Source: Bacillus sp. 491mf
GTDB taxonomy: Bacteria > Bacillota > Bacilli > Bacillales > Bacillaceae_G
Assembly: GCF_900112415.1 (NCBI RefSeq)
Contig: NZ_FOLV01000011.1
Span: 78,273-142,272, forward strand
Length of the DNA stretch: 64,000 nucleotides
Reading direction: 5' to 3'
Shown: positions 26,598 to 34,861 of the stretch, one piece after another
How the letters are laid out: each line of letters opens with the position of its first letter
Position numbering within the stretch: the first letter of the stretch is position 1
Program-made: the position numbers and the translations under genes
Notes under the pieces: model-generated
What the model was told of the DNA's origin: nothing
The model's input: only the letters and a program-made list of their open reading frames with translations
Databases searched by the model: none

Positions 26598-28240
26598 AAC
26601 TTTCCGAAAAGAAGTCCCCTTCCTCAAGGAGCGAGAGGGGCGTAGCCCAGCGAGTAGGCGGGGGATGAGATCGCCTACATATGTTCTTTGTATGTACTTT
26701 TGAGACTATGCGATATAATAAATATGAAAATACGAAAGAAAGGAGAATGTATATGGCAACCACAAAAGAGGGTGTACATATAAAAGGAACAAAAAAGTCG
26801 TTACCGGATGGATGGTCTACCTATGCATTTCGATACGCTATTTTTCCCACATCTGAACAAGTAACGAAATTAGAAAAATCGTTTGGGTGTGAACGAAAAG
26901 TGTATAACGAATATGTATCTGGTTTGTATGAATATTTAGAATCTATGGGTTTTGAAGGTGGATTTATTCATTATAAAATTCCGAATTATACAGCGATTAC
27001 AACCAGATATGATTACTTAGATAAAAGTAATGATTCTTTTGTTTATAATGACGCAAAAATGAGATTCCAGGCAGCCATTAAAAAATATAATGAAACCTAC
27101 GCGAAACAACCTATCCAATATAAAAAGTCAGTTCGTAAAAAGATGCAAACAATAGGGTATGTTCCTACGTTAAAAGACATAAAAGGTATGCCTAAATTCC
27201 ATAGTAAAAAACAGGGGAAATTAAGCTATACTACCAATCAGACCAACGGAAACATAAAAATCACAAAAGAAAACGGTTCGTATTTTTTATGTATTCCAAA
27301 GTTTCAAGAAGGTATTTCTATTCATCTACATCGAGAATTACCGATTGATGGAACCATAAAAAAAGCAACAATTAAACGAGAAGGAACAAAATATGTTGTT
27401 TCTCTTTCTGTTGATTATTTTTGTCCAAATGAAAAACAAGTAGAATTAGTGAATGCTGACGAAGTAATTGGACTAGATTACAGTCAAAGCGAATTGTATG
27501 TAGACAGCGAAGGACGAACAGCTCAGTACAGTCGGTATAACAAAATCATAGAAAAAAGGCAGCGAAGAATAAATAAATCCTTAGCTCGCAAGAAGAACAA
27601 TGCAAAAACAGATGAAACAGGAAATATCGTATATAGTAAAAATTATGAAAAGCAAGTGAAAGAATATCAAAAAGTAACAACAAAAGCAAAAAAACAAAGA
27701 AAAGATTTTCTACACAAGAAAAGTAATCAGATAACCAATGATTATCACGCCATTGTTGTAGAAGATTTGAACTTAAGTAACCTTGCCCAATGTCTGAGTT
27801 TAGGGAAAAAGCTGCATGATAATGGATTTGGTATTTTTCGAACGATGTTACAGTACAAATCTAAGAAAAAAGGCAAACATTACATCATTGCGGATCAGTA
27901 TTTTGCATCGAGTAAATTATGCAGTGAGTGTAATCACAAAAAAGATAAGTTGAAATTATCTGAAAGAATCTATACGTGCGATCATTGTGGCACGAAAATC
28001 GATAGAGATTACAATGCGGGTCGTAATCTAAAATATTATGGCATTCGTGTTCTGCGCGAACAAAATCTAATCGCGTAGTTTGTATCGATTTTATTAGCGG
28101 TAGGGACGCCGCGAATTCAAGGCTTTGGACATGAGCCGCTAGGCTTATGGATGAATTAGCAATAAAAGAGAAGGTCTTTTGACTTTTGAAGCCCCCACTT
28201 CAAACAGATCGTAAGGTCGTTAAGTGGTGGGTAGTTCACA
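26598..28240 (+). mobile_element. TnpB-only IS200/IS605-type element
   Basis: Boundaries are inferred from restoring the acetyltransferase frame. The left flank ends in TTTAAC (26592-26597), a target/TAM sequence type known for IS605 elements. The left end carries GGGGCGTAGCCCAGCG and the GGCGGGGGATGA motif. The right end carries the hairpin CCCCCACTT/AAGTGGTGGG and ends ...TAGTTCACA. There are no target duplications, as expected for this family. Only tnpB is present, with no tnpA HUH transposase, so movement would need TnpA in trans. End positions are uncertain by one or two A residues. Confidence 0.8.
26753..28078 (+). CDS. tnpB: TnpB RNA-guided endonuclease of IS200/IS605 element
   Basis: A 441-residue TnpB. 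The RuvC triad is complete: D242 in VIGLDYSQSE, E337 in IVVEDLNLS and D419 in DRDYNAGRN. A four-Cys zinc finger (CSEC...CDHC) lies between E and the last D. TnpB uses an RNA from the element's right end to cut DNA matching the sequence next to the element (established for this family). ATG 26753 is chosen because AGGAG is 7 bases upstream; ATG 26747 is too close, and earlier Mets lack a ribosome site. It appears catalytically intact. Confidence 0.92.
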   Translation: MATTKEGVHIKGTKKSLPDGWSTYAFRYAIFPTSEQVTKLEKSFGCERKVYNEYVSGLYEYLESMGFEGGFIHYKIPNYTAITTRYDYLDKSNDSFVYNDAKMRFQAAIKKYNETYAKQPIQYKKSVRKKMQTIGYVPTLKDIKGMPKFHSKKQGKLSYTTNQTNGNIKITKENGSYFLCIPKFQEGISIHLHRELPIDGTIKKATIKREGTKYVVSLSVDYFCPNEKQVELVNADEVIGLDYSQSELYVDSEGRTAQYSRYNKIIEKRQRRINKSLARKKNNAKTDETGNIVYSKNYEKQVKEYQKVTTKAKKQRKDFLHKKSNQITNDYHAIVVEDLNLSNLAQCLSLGKKLHDNGFGIFRTMLQYKSKKKGKHYIIADQYFASSKLCSECNHKKDKLKLSERIYTCDHCGTKIDRDYNAGRNLKYYGIRVLREQNLIA

Positions 28241-28260
28241 AATGATGTTCTTCCTTTTTT
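28079..28260 (+). ncRNA. Predicted omega RNA scaffold and guide of the TnpB element
   Basis: The segment after the tnpB stop is GC-richer and folds into hairpins (AGCGGTAGGGACGCCGC region; GAGCCGCTAGGC; final CCCCCACTT/AAGTGGTGGG). It ends at the element's right end. In known IS605 TnpB systems the RNA covers this right end and continues about 16-20 bases into the flank as guide. Here that guide would be 28241-28260, which is part of the interrupted acetyltransferase gene. Exact 5' end is unknown and may lie within tnpB. Confidence 0.65.
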
Positions 28261-28587
28261 AGAAACATATGAGCAAGAGAATAATTTAATACTGGGTGTG
28301 TTACGATCCTCTCAGCTTCCATTATTCATGGCAACAGCTATAAAAGAGGAAAAGCTTGTGTTCGTCATGCTTCAAACACATAAGCGACAAGTTATTGTCA
28401 CAAATTCTGCACCTTTAGAAAAAGATGAGAATTCTGTATCGGCACTGAGCCAACGTATGTTGGACAATGGATATGAAATGACTTCATTATACACTGATTT
28501 AGCCAATCCTACATCGAATAAAATATATAAAGAAATTGGTTGTGAATTAATAATGGAGTCGGTTCTATTATTTTTAGAATCCAAACA

Positions 28588-28622
28588 TTAGAAAAAACTC
28601 GTTAATAACGAGTTTTTTCTAA
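28588..28622 (+). terminator. Terminator after the split acetyltransferase gene
   Basis: TTAGAAAAAACTCGTTA/ACGAGTTTTTTCTAA-type perfect stem including the stop codon. Confidence 0.85.
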
Positions 28623-28744
28623 TGTTCATTAATACGTATAATATAACCATGATTGAAGTTTCACTTTATAAGCGAAACGAAACTGAACGAAATAATTACC
28701 CCTACATACAATAAAGTAATGCATTGTTTTGAGGGGGAATAGAT

Positions 28745-29200
28745 ATGTACTATGTAAATCCTAATTCGTATTATCAATTTTATCGAGTAAATGAAGGCAC
28801 TAATAAACAAGTATCGCAAGCGATTTTAGAGGCGATCCAAGGCGAAGCTGCCGCAATTGATTTTTATAGCCGACTCGTAAACGAAGCGCCAAATGCGAAA
28901 CATAAGAAAGATATTTCACATGCATTAGAAGATGAAAAAGTTCATTTACAGCAGTTTATACAATTGTTTACAACATTAACGGGGCAACAGCCAACGTATC
29001 AAGTAGTACAAACGCAATATTCTTCTTATAAAGAGGGATTAGAACGTGCGTATGAAGATGAATTAGAAGCGTATGAAGATTATCGGAATGCCTATTTGCT
29101 AACGCAAAACTTAGCAGTTCGAGATGTTTTTTTTCGAGCGATGACAGATGAAATAGAGCATGCTATACGTTTTGGTTTTTTACGATCTTCCTTATCCTAA
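28745..29200 (+). CDS. Ferritin-like domain protein
   Basis: A 151-residue all-helical protein. The ferritin/rubrerythrin-like metal ligands are in place: EGEAAAIDFYSRL (first helix Glu), EDEKVHLQQF (E-x-x-H), AYEDELEAYEDYRNAY and MTDEIEHAIRFGF (second E-x-x-H). This is the four-helix diiron layout, so iron or oxygen chemistry is likely, possibly in spores (the B. subtilis YhjR family has this form). No export signal. Start ATG after GAGGGGGAATAG; its own terminator follows. Confidence 0.85.
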   Translation: MYYVNPNSYYQFYRVNEGTNKQVSQAILEAIQGEAAAIDFYSRLVNEAPNAKHKKDISHALEDEKVHLQQFIQLFTTLTGQQPTYQVVQTQYSSYKEGLERAYEDELEAYEDYRNAYLLTQNLAVRDVFFRAMTDEIEHAIRFGFLRSSLS

Positions 29201-29227
29201 AACTAGACGAGGTTGTCTAGTTTTTTT
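29199..29227 (+). terminator. Terminator after ferritin-like gene
   Basis: AAAACTAGAC/GTCTAGTTTT stem with six-base loop and a T run; starts in the stop codon. Confidence 0.9.
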
Positions 29228-29297
29228 ATGTCAACTATTCGAGGGCAGTAAAATCATTATCTTAAGATTGGACCCACTAATGGAAGTTTTACTTTAT
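29225..29297. repeat. Deleted bcr1-derived repeat (73 bp)
   Basis: Flanked by TTTAT at 29225-29229 and 29293-29297. It contains diverged outer ends (AACTATTCGAGGGCAGTAAAA and CCCACTAATGGAAGTTTTAC). The middle is reduced to a short AT-rich linker. It abuts the T run of the preceding terminator, suggesting insertion into TTTAT there. Confidence 0.6.
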
Positions 29298-29363
29298 CAA
29301 TGAATGAAGTTGTTGAAAGAGGTAGAAATAGAAAAAATAATATTATGAGGAGATGTTATAAGA

Positions 29364-29765
29364 ATGCGAGATCGAGGCGCAGCAATTATTACACAAGAAG
29401 GAAAACTAGCTCTTATAAAAAGGATTCGAGGTAAAGATGTTTAATATGTGTTTCCAGGCGGTGGTATTGAGGAAGGAGAAACCTCAGAAGAAGCAACAGT
29501 TAGAGAAGTATATGAGGAACTTGGGATACATATACAAATTACGCGACTTGCCAAGAAGGTGAGCTACAATGGGACACAATATTTTTATGAAGCAATCATT
29601 GTAGGTGGTACGTTTGGTAATGGAAAGGGTGAGGAATATATACAAAATGGCAGGGACCGAGGCGAATACATTCCGATATGGGTACCGATAAAGGATGTAC
29701 TAAACATAAACATTAAACCGTTAGAAGTCGGGGAGTATGTATATCGTTTATATGGAAATATGTAA
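29364..29765 (+). pseudogene. NUDIX hydrolase interrupted by an in-frame stop
   Basis: Translation from ATG 29364 (after GAGGAGATG) reads MRDRGAAIITQEGKLALIKR...GKDV. It meets TAA at 29442-29444, then continues in the same frame as YVFPGGGIEEGETSEEATVREVYEELG. That is a complete NUDIX box (GX5EX7REVXEELG). The family has an aromatic pair (YYVFPGGG) here, so TAT/TAC to TAA is the simplest change. The rest of the domain is normal to its end. Inactive unless the stop is suppressed or translation restarts at an internal codon, which would lose strand 1-2. Confidence 0.85.
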
Positions 29766-29850
29766 TTTGTGTGAATGTATTAAAAAAGATTGACAGTACC
29801 TTCTGATTTCAGTATTGTATTCAAGTATGTGTTTAAATCAGGAGGGTATT

Positions 29851-30468
29851 ATGGAAAAGCAAACTACACATCATGTGAAAATGACAACAGCAGATCCGTC
29901 TGCACTAGGTTTATTTGGACTTGCAATGGTTACACTTGTTGCGTCCTCACAAAAACTTGGCTTAACAAGTGGTATTTCATTTGTATTGCCATGGGCGATC
30001 TTCTTAGGAGGTTTTGCTCAATTATTTGCTTGCATTAACGATGCAAAGCACAATAATACATTCGGTACAACAGCGTTTGGTGGATTCGCATTATTTTGGT
30101 TTGGTGTTGGTACTTCATGGCTAATTCAGCTTGGCGTATTTGGTGGAAAATTAGCAGCAAGTGTGGATCCAAAACAACTTGGAGTAGCATTTGTTGGTTA
30201 CTTAATTTTTAGCTTGTTTATGACAATTGGCGCAATGGAAACACATAAAGTATTATTTACGATTTTTGTACTTATTGATTTCTTATTTATAGGCCTTTCA
30301 TTTAGTACTTTAGGTGTTATGCCACATGCAATGCATAAATTAGCAGCAATTTCTGAACTGCTTATTTCACTGCTTTCATTCTACGGATCAGCAGCTGCAG
30401 TATTAAATACACATTTCGGAAACATTGTATTACCGGTTGGTAAGCCATTCGGTATCTTCAAAAAATAA
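29851..30468 (+). CDS. Acetate uptake transporter family protein (GPR1/FUN34/YaaH)
   Basis: A 205-residue membrane protein with six helices. It matches the AceTr family: the first-helix motif ADPSALGLFGLAMVTLV (canonical NPAPLGL), WAIFLGGFAQLFACI and FGTTAFGGFALFWFG. Homologues (E. coli SatP) carry acetate and succinate with protons. ATG 29851 follows AGGAGGG; the longer frame has no site. It probably stands alone and is convergent with the next gene through a shared hairpin. Confidence 0.87.
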   Translation: MEKQTTHHVKMTTADPSALGLFGLAMVTLVASSQKLGLTSGISFVLPWAIFLGGFAQLFACINDAKHNNTFGTTAFGGFALFWFGVGTSWLIQLGVFGGKLAASVDPKQLGVAFVGYLIFSLFMTIGAMETHKVLFTIFVLIDFLFIGLSFSTLGVMPHAMHKLAAISELLISLLSFYGSAAAVLNTHFGNIVLPVGKPFGIFKK

Positions 30469-30493
30469 AATATAGCAGTATGAATGAAATAGA

Positions 30494-30534
30494 AAAGAGC
30501 AGCTACGTATCTGTGAGATACTTAGCTGCTCTTT
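30494..30534. terminator. Bidirectional terminator between acetate transporter and phosphodiester glycosidase genes
   Basis: AAAGAGCAGCTA-GTATCT / AGATAC-TAGCTGCTCTTT stem. It contains the minus-strand stop codon and has T-rich tract on the plus side and A-rich on the other. Confidence 0.85.
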
Positions 30535-31634
30535 GTTTTGTTAGAAGCAACAGCAGATGTTCCTGTAACTTCCGCAAGCTTCGAAGTTTCTGCCGGGTGA
30601 CCGTCAATTGTAACATCCACTTTTTGATCTTTATTAGTAGTTACAACCCAACAGTTTGGAAGATAGCGAGACTTATGAGATAAAGTAGAAGGGATATTTA
30701 ATATATCTCCTAAGGCATACATAGTTGCAGAAGAGCCGCCATCCATAGCCATCGCGTTGTCAGCGCCCTTGTCATATAAAAGGTCCTGACAATCTTTTAA
30801 AGAAGCGCCAATACTGTGAGGTTGTCTACCATCTACGATAAGAAACATAATTGAGCCATCTTTTTTTTGAGCCATGATGCTTCGCGGGCCATATCCCCAG
30901 CCACCGTCATTCGTAAGCATTTTTTCACCATTTACGATAAGTTGGGGCATAAAACCAGCTGCAGAAACAACATTTTTATTCAACAATTGTTGTGCAGAGT
31001 AGTCGCCTGTTATCATTTGCCCATATTTTGTTAAACCCGTGATAATAGCTGGTGTATTATCATTTTGAGGTGTATGAATAACTTGTCCGTTTTCAATCAC
31101 AATGCCTAGACCAACTTTACCGCCACCATGTCCTGTTTCATCCGAAAACCCACTTGCATTTACCGCAGCAAGTGCATGATTCCGCTTCGCCATCACGTAA
31201 ATTTTTTCACCAACATCGTTACCTTGTGTACCTTGCTGTGTTACAAGCTTTACATTAAAAGGATTACTAATTGTCATGAGTTTGCCTTCAAAATAATGAT
31301 CCGCATACTTTTTTTGAACGGTTTCGATTTTCACATGAAGGGGCATATGTTTTTTCGCTTCTAATTGTTGTTTTGTAAGTTTTTGAAGACCACCGGATTG
31401 GCTATTTTTCCATTTTGGATTATTAATTGAATTCGAGATATCCTCCAGTTCTTGTTGTGATAAAAAAGTGAATTTTGCCAAATCACGATGTTGTGAAGTT
31501 AGAATACTTTCCGCAGCAATTACACGTAATTTATGTCCATACGGAGTACCAAACAAAACACCAGCACCAATTACAATGAAAACAAGTAATAAAATGGAGG
31601 ATATTTTTATTGCTTTTTTTAGATACTTTTTCAT
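30522..31634 (-). CDS. Membrane-anchored phosphodiester glycosidase (NAGPA) family protein
   Basis: A 370-residue protein with a basic N-terminus and one transmembrane helix (residues 8-30), placing the domain outside. The C-terminal half is a NAGPA/phosphodiester glycosidase domain: AVNASGFSDETGHGGG, GWGYGPRSIMAQ, FLIVDGRQ and the hallmark NAMAMDGGSSATMY. The family removes sugar phosphodiester caps or acts on exopolysaccharide, and the bacterial substrates are mostly unknown. The start is ATG 31634 (AGAGGAG upstream), since the nine extra codons lack a site. A cell-envelope glycan role is inferred. Confidence 0.87.
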   Translation of the reverse strand: MKKYLKKAIKISSILLLVFIVIGAGVLFGTPYGHKLRVIAAESILTSQHRDLAKFTFLSQQELEDISNSINNPKWKNSQSGGLQKLTKQQLEAKKHMPLHVKIETVQKKYADHYFEGKLMTISNPFNVKLVTQQGTQGNDVGEKIYVMAKRNHALAAVNASGFSDETGHGGGKVGLGIVIENGQVIHTPQNDNTPAIITGLTKYGQMITGDYSAQQLLNKNVVSAAGFMPQLIVNGEKMLTNDGGWGYGPRSIMAQKKDGSIMFLIVDGRQPHSIGASLKDCQDLLYDKGADNAMAMDGGSSATMYALGDILNIPSTLSHKSRYLPNCWVVTTNKDQKVDVTIDGHPAETSKLAEVTGTSAVASNKTKSS

Positions 31635-31680
31635 TCTGAAAACTCCTCTTATATAATTCAACTTTTATATACCAATTAAA

Positions 31681-31760
31681 AACCCGACATAAAACCCCTT
31701 TTTTTTAGTGAGATGAGAGCATCTGGCCATGCATAGAAACGGTCAGAGCTAGACAAAGAT
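31681..31760. repeat. Dispersed repeat family, copy 1
   Basis: AACCCGACATAAAACC, a T run, then GAGAGCATCTGGCCATGCATAGAAACGG and TCAGAG. Related copies lie at 40761-40840 and 49123-49190 in this window. A ninefold T run is followed by a GC-richer half in all three. Confidence 0.55.
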
Positions 31761-32063
31761 GTCGAAAAAACCAAATAGACATATATGGTTTTTGGTGCAA
31801 TCACTGCTTTTTTATAGCGTAGATTCCTATACAATAAGATGGTATGAATAATTTGGCAAGAGAAAAATATGAAGGTGTATTGTTAAATCACAATAAAAAC
31901 GGTCAGATTCATAATGATAGGAAAAATAAGTGAATCTCATTTAGAAAGAAATAGACAAAATAGAGGAAAACAATAAAACAAAGTTTGTGATTCGTTCAAG
32001 TCATGGGCTATATGAAGTAAAGGGTGTTAAGGTACACTTTACATAAATTTTAAAAATAAAAAT
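31761..32063. other. Non-coding AT-rich region upstream of the cold-shock leader
   Basis: No gene is seen. A stem AAAAACCA/TGGTTTTT occurs at about 31767-31796 and could stop transcription from either side. The remainder is AT-rich without clear signals until the promoter at 32064. Confidence 0.4.
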
Positions 32064-32092
32064 TTGCATTTATGTTAATAAAGGTGTATAGT
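32064..32092 (+). promoter_or_regulatory. Sigma-A-type promoter upstream of the csp leader
   Basis: TTGCAT (32064-32069), 17-base spacer and TATAGT (32087-32092). The expected transcription start is at about 32099, giving a leader of roughly 165 bases before the cold-shock gene. Confidence 0.55.
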
Positions 32093-32137
32093 GAGGTTAA
32101 ACCATTTTACTTTTAATACCATAGAGATTTAAATAAG

Positions 32138-32192
32138 CTGTAACTTCAGAGGGGATAGCAATGTTAAATCTTCTCTTGGTTACAGTTTTTTT
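32138..32192 (+). terminator. Long hairpin plus T run in the csp leader: attenuator or sRNA terminator
   Basis: Outer stem CTGTAAC/GTTACAG and inner stem AGAGGGGA/TCTTCTCT, followed immediately by TTTTTTT. Transcripts from the promoter at 32064 would either end here as a roughly 95-base RNA or read through into csp. It may control csp expression. Confidence 0.65.
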
Positions 32193-32265
32193 ATCTGATG
32201 ATTATTTGTAAAATGGTAGAAAATGGACATGTACATTAAGGTACATATTTTAGGAGGATTTTTTC

Positions 32266-32466
32266 ATGCAAAACGGTAAAGTAAAATGGTTTAACGCTGA
32301 CAAAGGTTTCGGTTTCATCGAAGTTGAAGGTGGAGAAGACGTATTTGTTCACTTCTCAGCTATCCAAGGCGACGGCTTCAAAACTTTAGAAGAAGGTCAA
32401 GAAGTTACTTTCGAAGTTGAACAAGGTAACCGTGGACCACAAGCTACTAACGTAACAAAAAAATAA
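32266..32466 (+). CDS. Cold-shock protein (CspA family)
   Basis: A 66-residue single OB-fold cold-shock domain with both RNA-binding motifs, KGFGFIEV (RNP1) and VFVHF (RNP2). It is an RNA chaperone that melts structured mRNA. Codon use is strongly biased (many GTA/GAA/AAC), as for a highly expressed gene. Ribosome site AGGAGGA is 8 bases upstream. The long leader with a terminator-like hairpin (32138-32192) suggests regulated read-through. A strong terminator follows. Confidence 0.95.
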   Translation: MQNGKVKWFNADKGFGFIEVEGGEDVFVHFSAIQGDGFKTLEEGQEVTFEVEQGNRGPQATNVTKK

Positions 32467-32474
32467 TTGAAGTG

Positions 32475-32503
32475 AAAGAGAAGGGAACTCCCTTCTCTTT
32501 TTT
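32475..32503 (+). terminator. Terminator after csp
   Basis: AAAGAGAAGGGA/CCCTTCTCTTT with T run. Confidence 0.9.
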
Positions 32504-32587
32504 AATACCTTAAATATGAGTAATTGTTAATACATATTGGAAATAAGGGATATACTGTTAAGAAGTGATAAGGAAGAGGTATGTGGT

Positions 32588-33436
32588 ATGTATGAACCAA
32601 AATATTATATTGTATTTGATATTGAGCGGAATTTTAGACCTTATCAATCAGATGCTCCGACGGAAATAGTTGATATCGGAGCCGTCAAGATTGAAGCAAG
32701 TACAATGAGCATCATCGAAGTTTTTTCGTCATTAGTGAAACCAACGGCATCCCTATCTCGTCATACAACAAAATTAACAGGAATTACAAAACAAGATGTA
32801 AAAGGTGCAGAAAAATTCCCGAAAGTAATTGAGCGCTTTCGTAAGTTTTTGGAAGAAGATTACATGTTTGTAACGTGGGGAAAAGAGGATTATGGATTTC
32901 TAACAGAAGATTGTGCACGATATAATGTGAAATGTCCTAATCTTGAGAAAGAAAGAAGATTTGATTTACAGAGATTTGTATTTCATGCATATAAAGAATT
33001 ATTTGTAAATCCACCTAGTTTGAAACTTGCAGTAGCACAATTGGCTTTAGAATGGGAAGGAAAACAACATCGCGCCTTTGACGATGCCAAGAACACGGCA
33101 AATATTTTTCTTACAGCAGTTAAACAAAAAGACATTCGTAAACGTTATAAGAGAAATGTGGAGCTAGTCCTTGTGAAAAGTGGCTCTTTGACTGATAAGG
33201 GTAGAAAGAAAATGAAGAGATGGGTATTTAAAGAGGTAAAGAGAAGTGGACATTGCCGCTTGACATGGAATACATTCATGAAGAGTAAGACATGGGAGAA
33301 TGTGTTAGAACAATATCATTTTGATAATCCGACCTTACGTCTGTTGCAAAATTATTTTCATACTGCTTTAAAGAAAGCTAAACAGCAACTTCAAGTATTA
33401 GCAGCAATGAATAACCAAGAAAATAAAACAAAATAG
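32588..33436 (+). CDS. 3'-5' exonuclease, DEDDh family (KapD/ERI1-like)
   Basis: A 282-residue protein with a DEDDh exonuclease domain at residues 5-180. ExoI is FDIERN (Asp and Glu), ExoII is around TWGKEDYGFL and ExoIII is HRAFDDAKNTANIF, with its His and Asp. It resembles Bacillus KapD, an inhibitor of the KinA sporulation pathway, and eukaryotic ERI1 exonucleases. A basic C-terminal roughly 100 residues (YKRNVELVLVKSG..., KKMKRWVFKEVKRSG) may bind nucleic acid and is not part of short KapD proteins. ATG 32588 has AGGAAGAGG 8 bases upstream. Confidence 0.83.
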   Translation: MYEPKYYIVFDIERNFRPYQSDAPTEIVDIGAVKIEASTMSIIEVFSSLVKPTASLSRHTTKLTGITKQDVKGAEKFPKVIERFRKFLEEDYMFVTWGKEDYGFLTEDCARYNVKCPNLEKERRFDLQRFVFHAYKELFVNPPSLKLAVAQLALEWEGKQHRAFDDAKNTANIFLTAVKQKDIRKRYKRNVELVLVKSGSLTDKGRKKMKRWVFKEVKRSGHCRLTWNTFMKSKTWENVLEQYHFDNPTLRLLQNYFHTALKKAKQQLQVLAAMNNQENKTK

Positions 33437-33474
33437 ATGCGATAAGAAAAGCGAATGTTTCGAGATGAAGTTTT

Positions 33475-33715
33475 CCTTTCTGTTTGTGCACGTGTTTTTG
33501 GTACGTATAAAGTTGATTTTCATTCATGATTTCAATATGTACTTGTAATGTGTAGAGAACTTCTTGTTATTGAGTAGCTGTATACACTTGGCGAATATAG
33601 AGTTTGTTGTATTGTAGAGATTTTTTGCGTTTTGACATATTTCTAGGAAGTAAGGGTATAATTTATCACCTCTTTTGATCTCAATTTGATAGGCTGCATA
33701 TTCTTTCTTCATCAT
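33475..33715 (-). pseudogene. TnpB N-terminal fragment, frameshifted
   Basis: From ATG 33715 (GGAGG upstream) the frame reads MMKKEYAAYQIEIKRGDKLY, then FLEICQNAKNLYNTTN, the conserved TnpB N-terminus. After NTTN the family sequence (YIRQVYTATQ) continues in another frame, showing a one-base deletion. The second frame later reads LYTLQVHIEIMNENQLYTYQK before the remnant ends near 33475. The RuvC domain is gone. Confidence 0.75.
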
Positions 33716-33857
33716 TTTCACCTCCTTCTTTCCTTTATGATACTACAAAATACTAAAAAGAACATACATTCGCCTAGGTGCGAAAATACTTTTACGAATG
33801 TGATGGCAATTCATCCCCACCTTAAACTGGGCTATGCCCTGCGTGTTTTAAAGGTGG
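33475..33857 (-). mobile_element. Decayed IS200/IS605-type TnpB element with preserved left end
   Basis: On the minus strand the left-end segment GGGCATAGCCCAG, then GGTGGGGATGAATTGCC, closely parallels the left end of the intact element at 26.6 kb (GGGCGTAGCCCAG, then GGCGGGGGATGAGATCGCC). It includes a stem CCACCTTAAAC/GTTTTAAAGGTGG at 33817-33857. A tnpB start follows and then breaks off. The right end is not recognisable. Confidence 0.65.
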
Positions 33858-33900
33858 TTTTTTCTTATTCATTTTTCAATAAATATCAACGAATCCCCGT

Positions 33901-33955
33901 TTATCCTGCTATACGTGAGCAGTAAGATCCCCACTGATGGAAGTTTCACTTTATT
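33901..33955. repeat. Short (55-bp) bcr1-derived repeat
   Basis: TTTAT at both ends. The inside is CCTGCTATACGTGAGCAGTAAG joined to CCCCACTGATGGAAGTTTCAC, the two bcr1 termini with the central part missing. It is the same short form as at 13142-13194. Confidence 0.75.
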
Positions 33956-34312
33956 GAACGTAGCAAATAACCACTGAAAATGATTTAGTCAATAAGTGAA
34001 TGGAATGAAAACGACGAAACCTTTCTATGAATATTCCAATACTAGAAAGAATGAATAGAATGATTTTTTTCTATTTTACGTTTGATAAAACACTATTACC
34101 TAGTTTAATTATAAGAATATAATAAAAATAGTTAATAGTACCCCGCTTGTTAAAACAGAGGCATTCCATCACGTATCAACTACTAATCATTTTTCAATTG
34201 AATTAAATTATAAAAATATATATTAATCTAGGGTACATTTGCGAGTGAAGAATCATAGAATATGAGATGAAGGGATTACAAAAATATGAAATCTAGATTA
34301 AGGAGAAATGAA
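33956..34312. other. AT-rich intergenic region
   Basis: No coding frame, repeat or clear hairpin is seen; presumably it holds the promoter of the kinase-like gene. Confidence 0.5.
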
Positions 34313-34861
34313 ATGAAATCATACTTTAATACAAGAAGAGTAAGTAGAGGAGATATAGAAAAATATAAGCTCATTGGAGATGGGAAGGATGGGGAAGTAT
34401 ATCAAATATCCCATAATAAATGTGTGAAAGTATTTTTTCTAGAAAAAACGCAAAAACAAGAGTTGGAAGCTCTTAAAGTTGGACAATCATCACCTATTAT
34501 TCCACGACTGTATGAATATGGAGACAATTATATTGTTATGGAGTATGTACAGGGAATATCACTTGCACGTCATTTGAAAAGAGAAAAAAAATTTACAGAA
34601 GAATTAACTGGAAAAATAATACTAATGTTGGGCGAATTGAAAAAATTAGGATTTACTAGATGGGATACGGAAGTGAGACACGTTTTAATAAATGAAGAAG
34701 GACAGCTAAAAGTCATTGATCATAAAAGAGCCTTTACTTCAAATAGTAAAGTGCCTACTAAGTTATTAAAAGGATTTCAAAAATTTGGGCTGGATCAGGA
34801 ATTTTTAAGAGGTGTGAAGAAAGCACATCCTTCCGTATACAATTCATGGATGAAGTACTAA
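34313..34861 (+). CDS. Protein-kinase-like protein (YrzF type)
   Basis: A 182-residue small kinase-fold protein. A glycine loop IGDGKDGEVYQI is followed by the lysine CVKVFF, the hinge YIVMEYVQG, a catalytic-loop region TRWDTEVRHVLINEEG and a DFG-position IDHKRAF. The loops deviate from Ser/Thr kinases (no HRD), as in RIO/Kdo-kinase-like and Bacillus YrzF proteins. Activity or pseudokinase status cannot be decided. ATG 34313 has AGGAG 7 bases upstream; ATG 34286 is possible but has a weaker site. It precedes the sugar operon by 290 bp and may or may not belong to it. Confidence 0.75.
   Translation: MKSYFNTRRVSRGDIEKYKLIGDGKDGEVYQISHNKCVKVFFLEKTQKQELEALKVGQSSPIIPRLYEYGDNYIVMEYVQGISLARHLKREKKFTEELTGKIILMLGELKKLGFTRWDTEVRHVLINEEGQLKVIDHKRAFTSNSKVPTKLLKGFQKFGLDQEFLRGVKKAHPSVYNSWMKY

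Larger units (their letters stand above)
26556..28591 (+). pseudogene. GNAT-family acetyltransferase gene split by the TnpB element
   Basis: The 5' piece (GTG 26556 to 26597) encodes the start (VIRLHIYTNFTQFN). The 3' piece resumes at 28241 with N-DVLPFLETYEQENN, then VLRSSQLPLFMATA and VFVMLQTHKRQVIVTN. It ends with SLYTDLANPTSNKIYKEIGC, which is the acetyl-CoA-binding end of GNAT proteins. Removing 26598-28240 restores one open frame. Some central residues may be missing in the 3' part, which looks short for a GNAT. The gene is therefore inactive unless the element excises. Confidence 0.78.
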
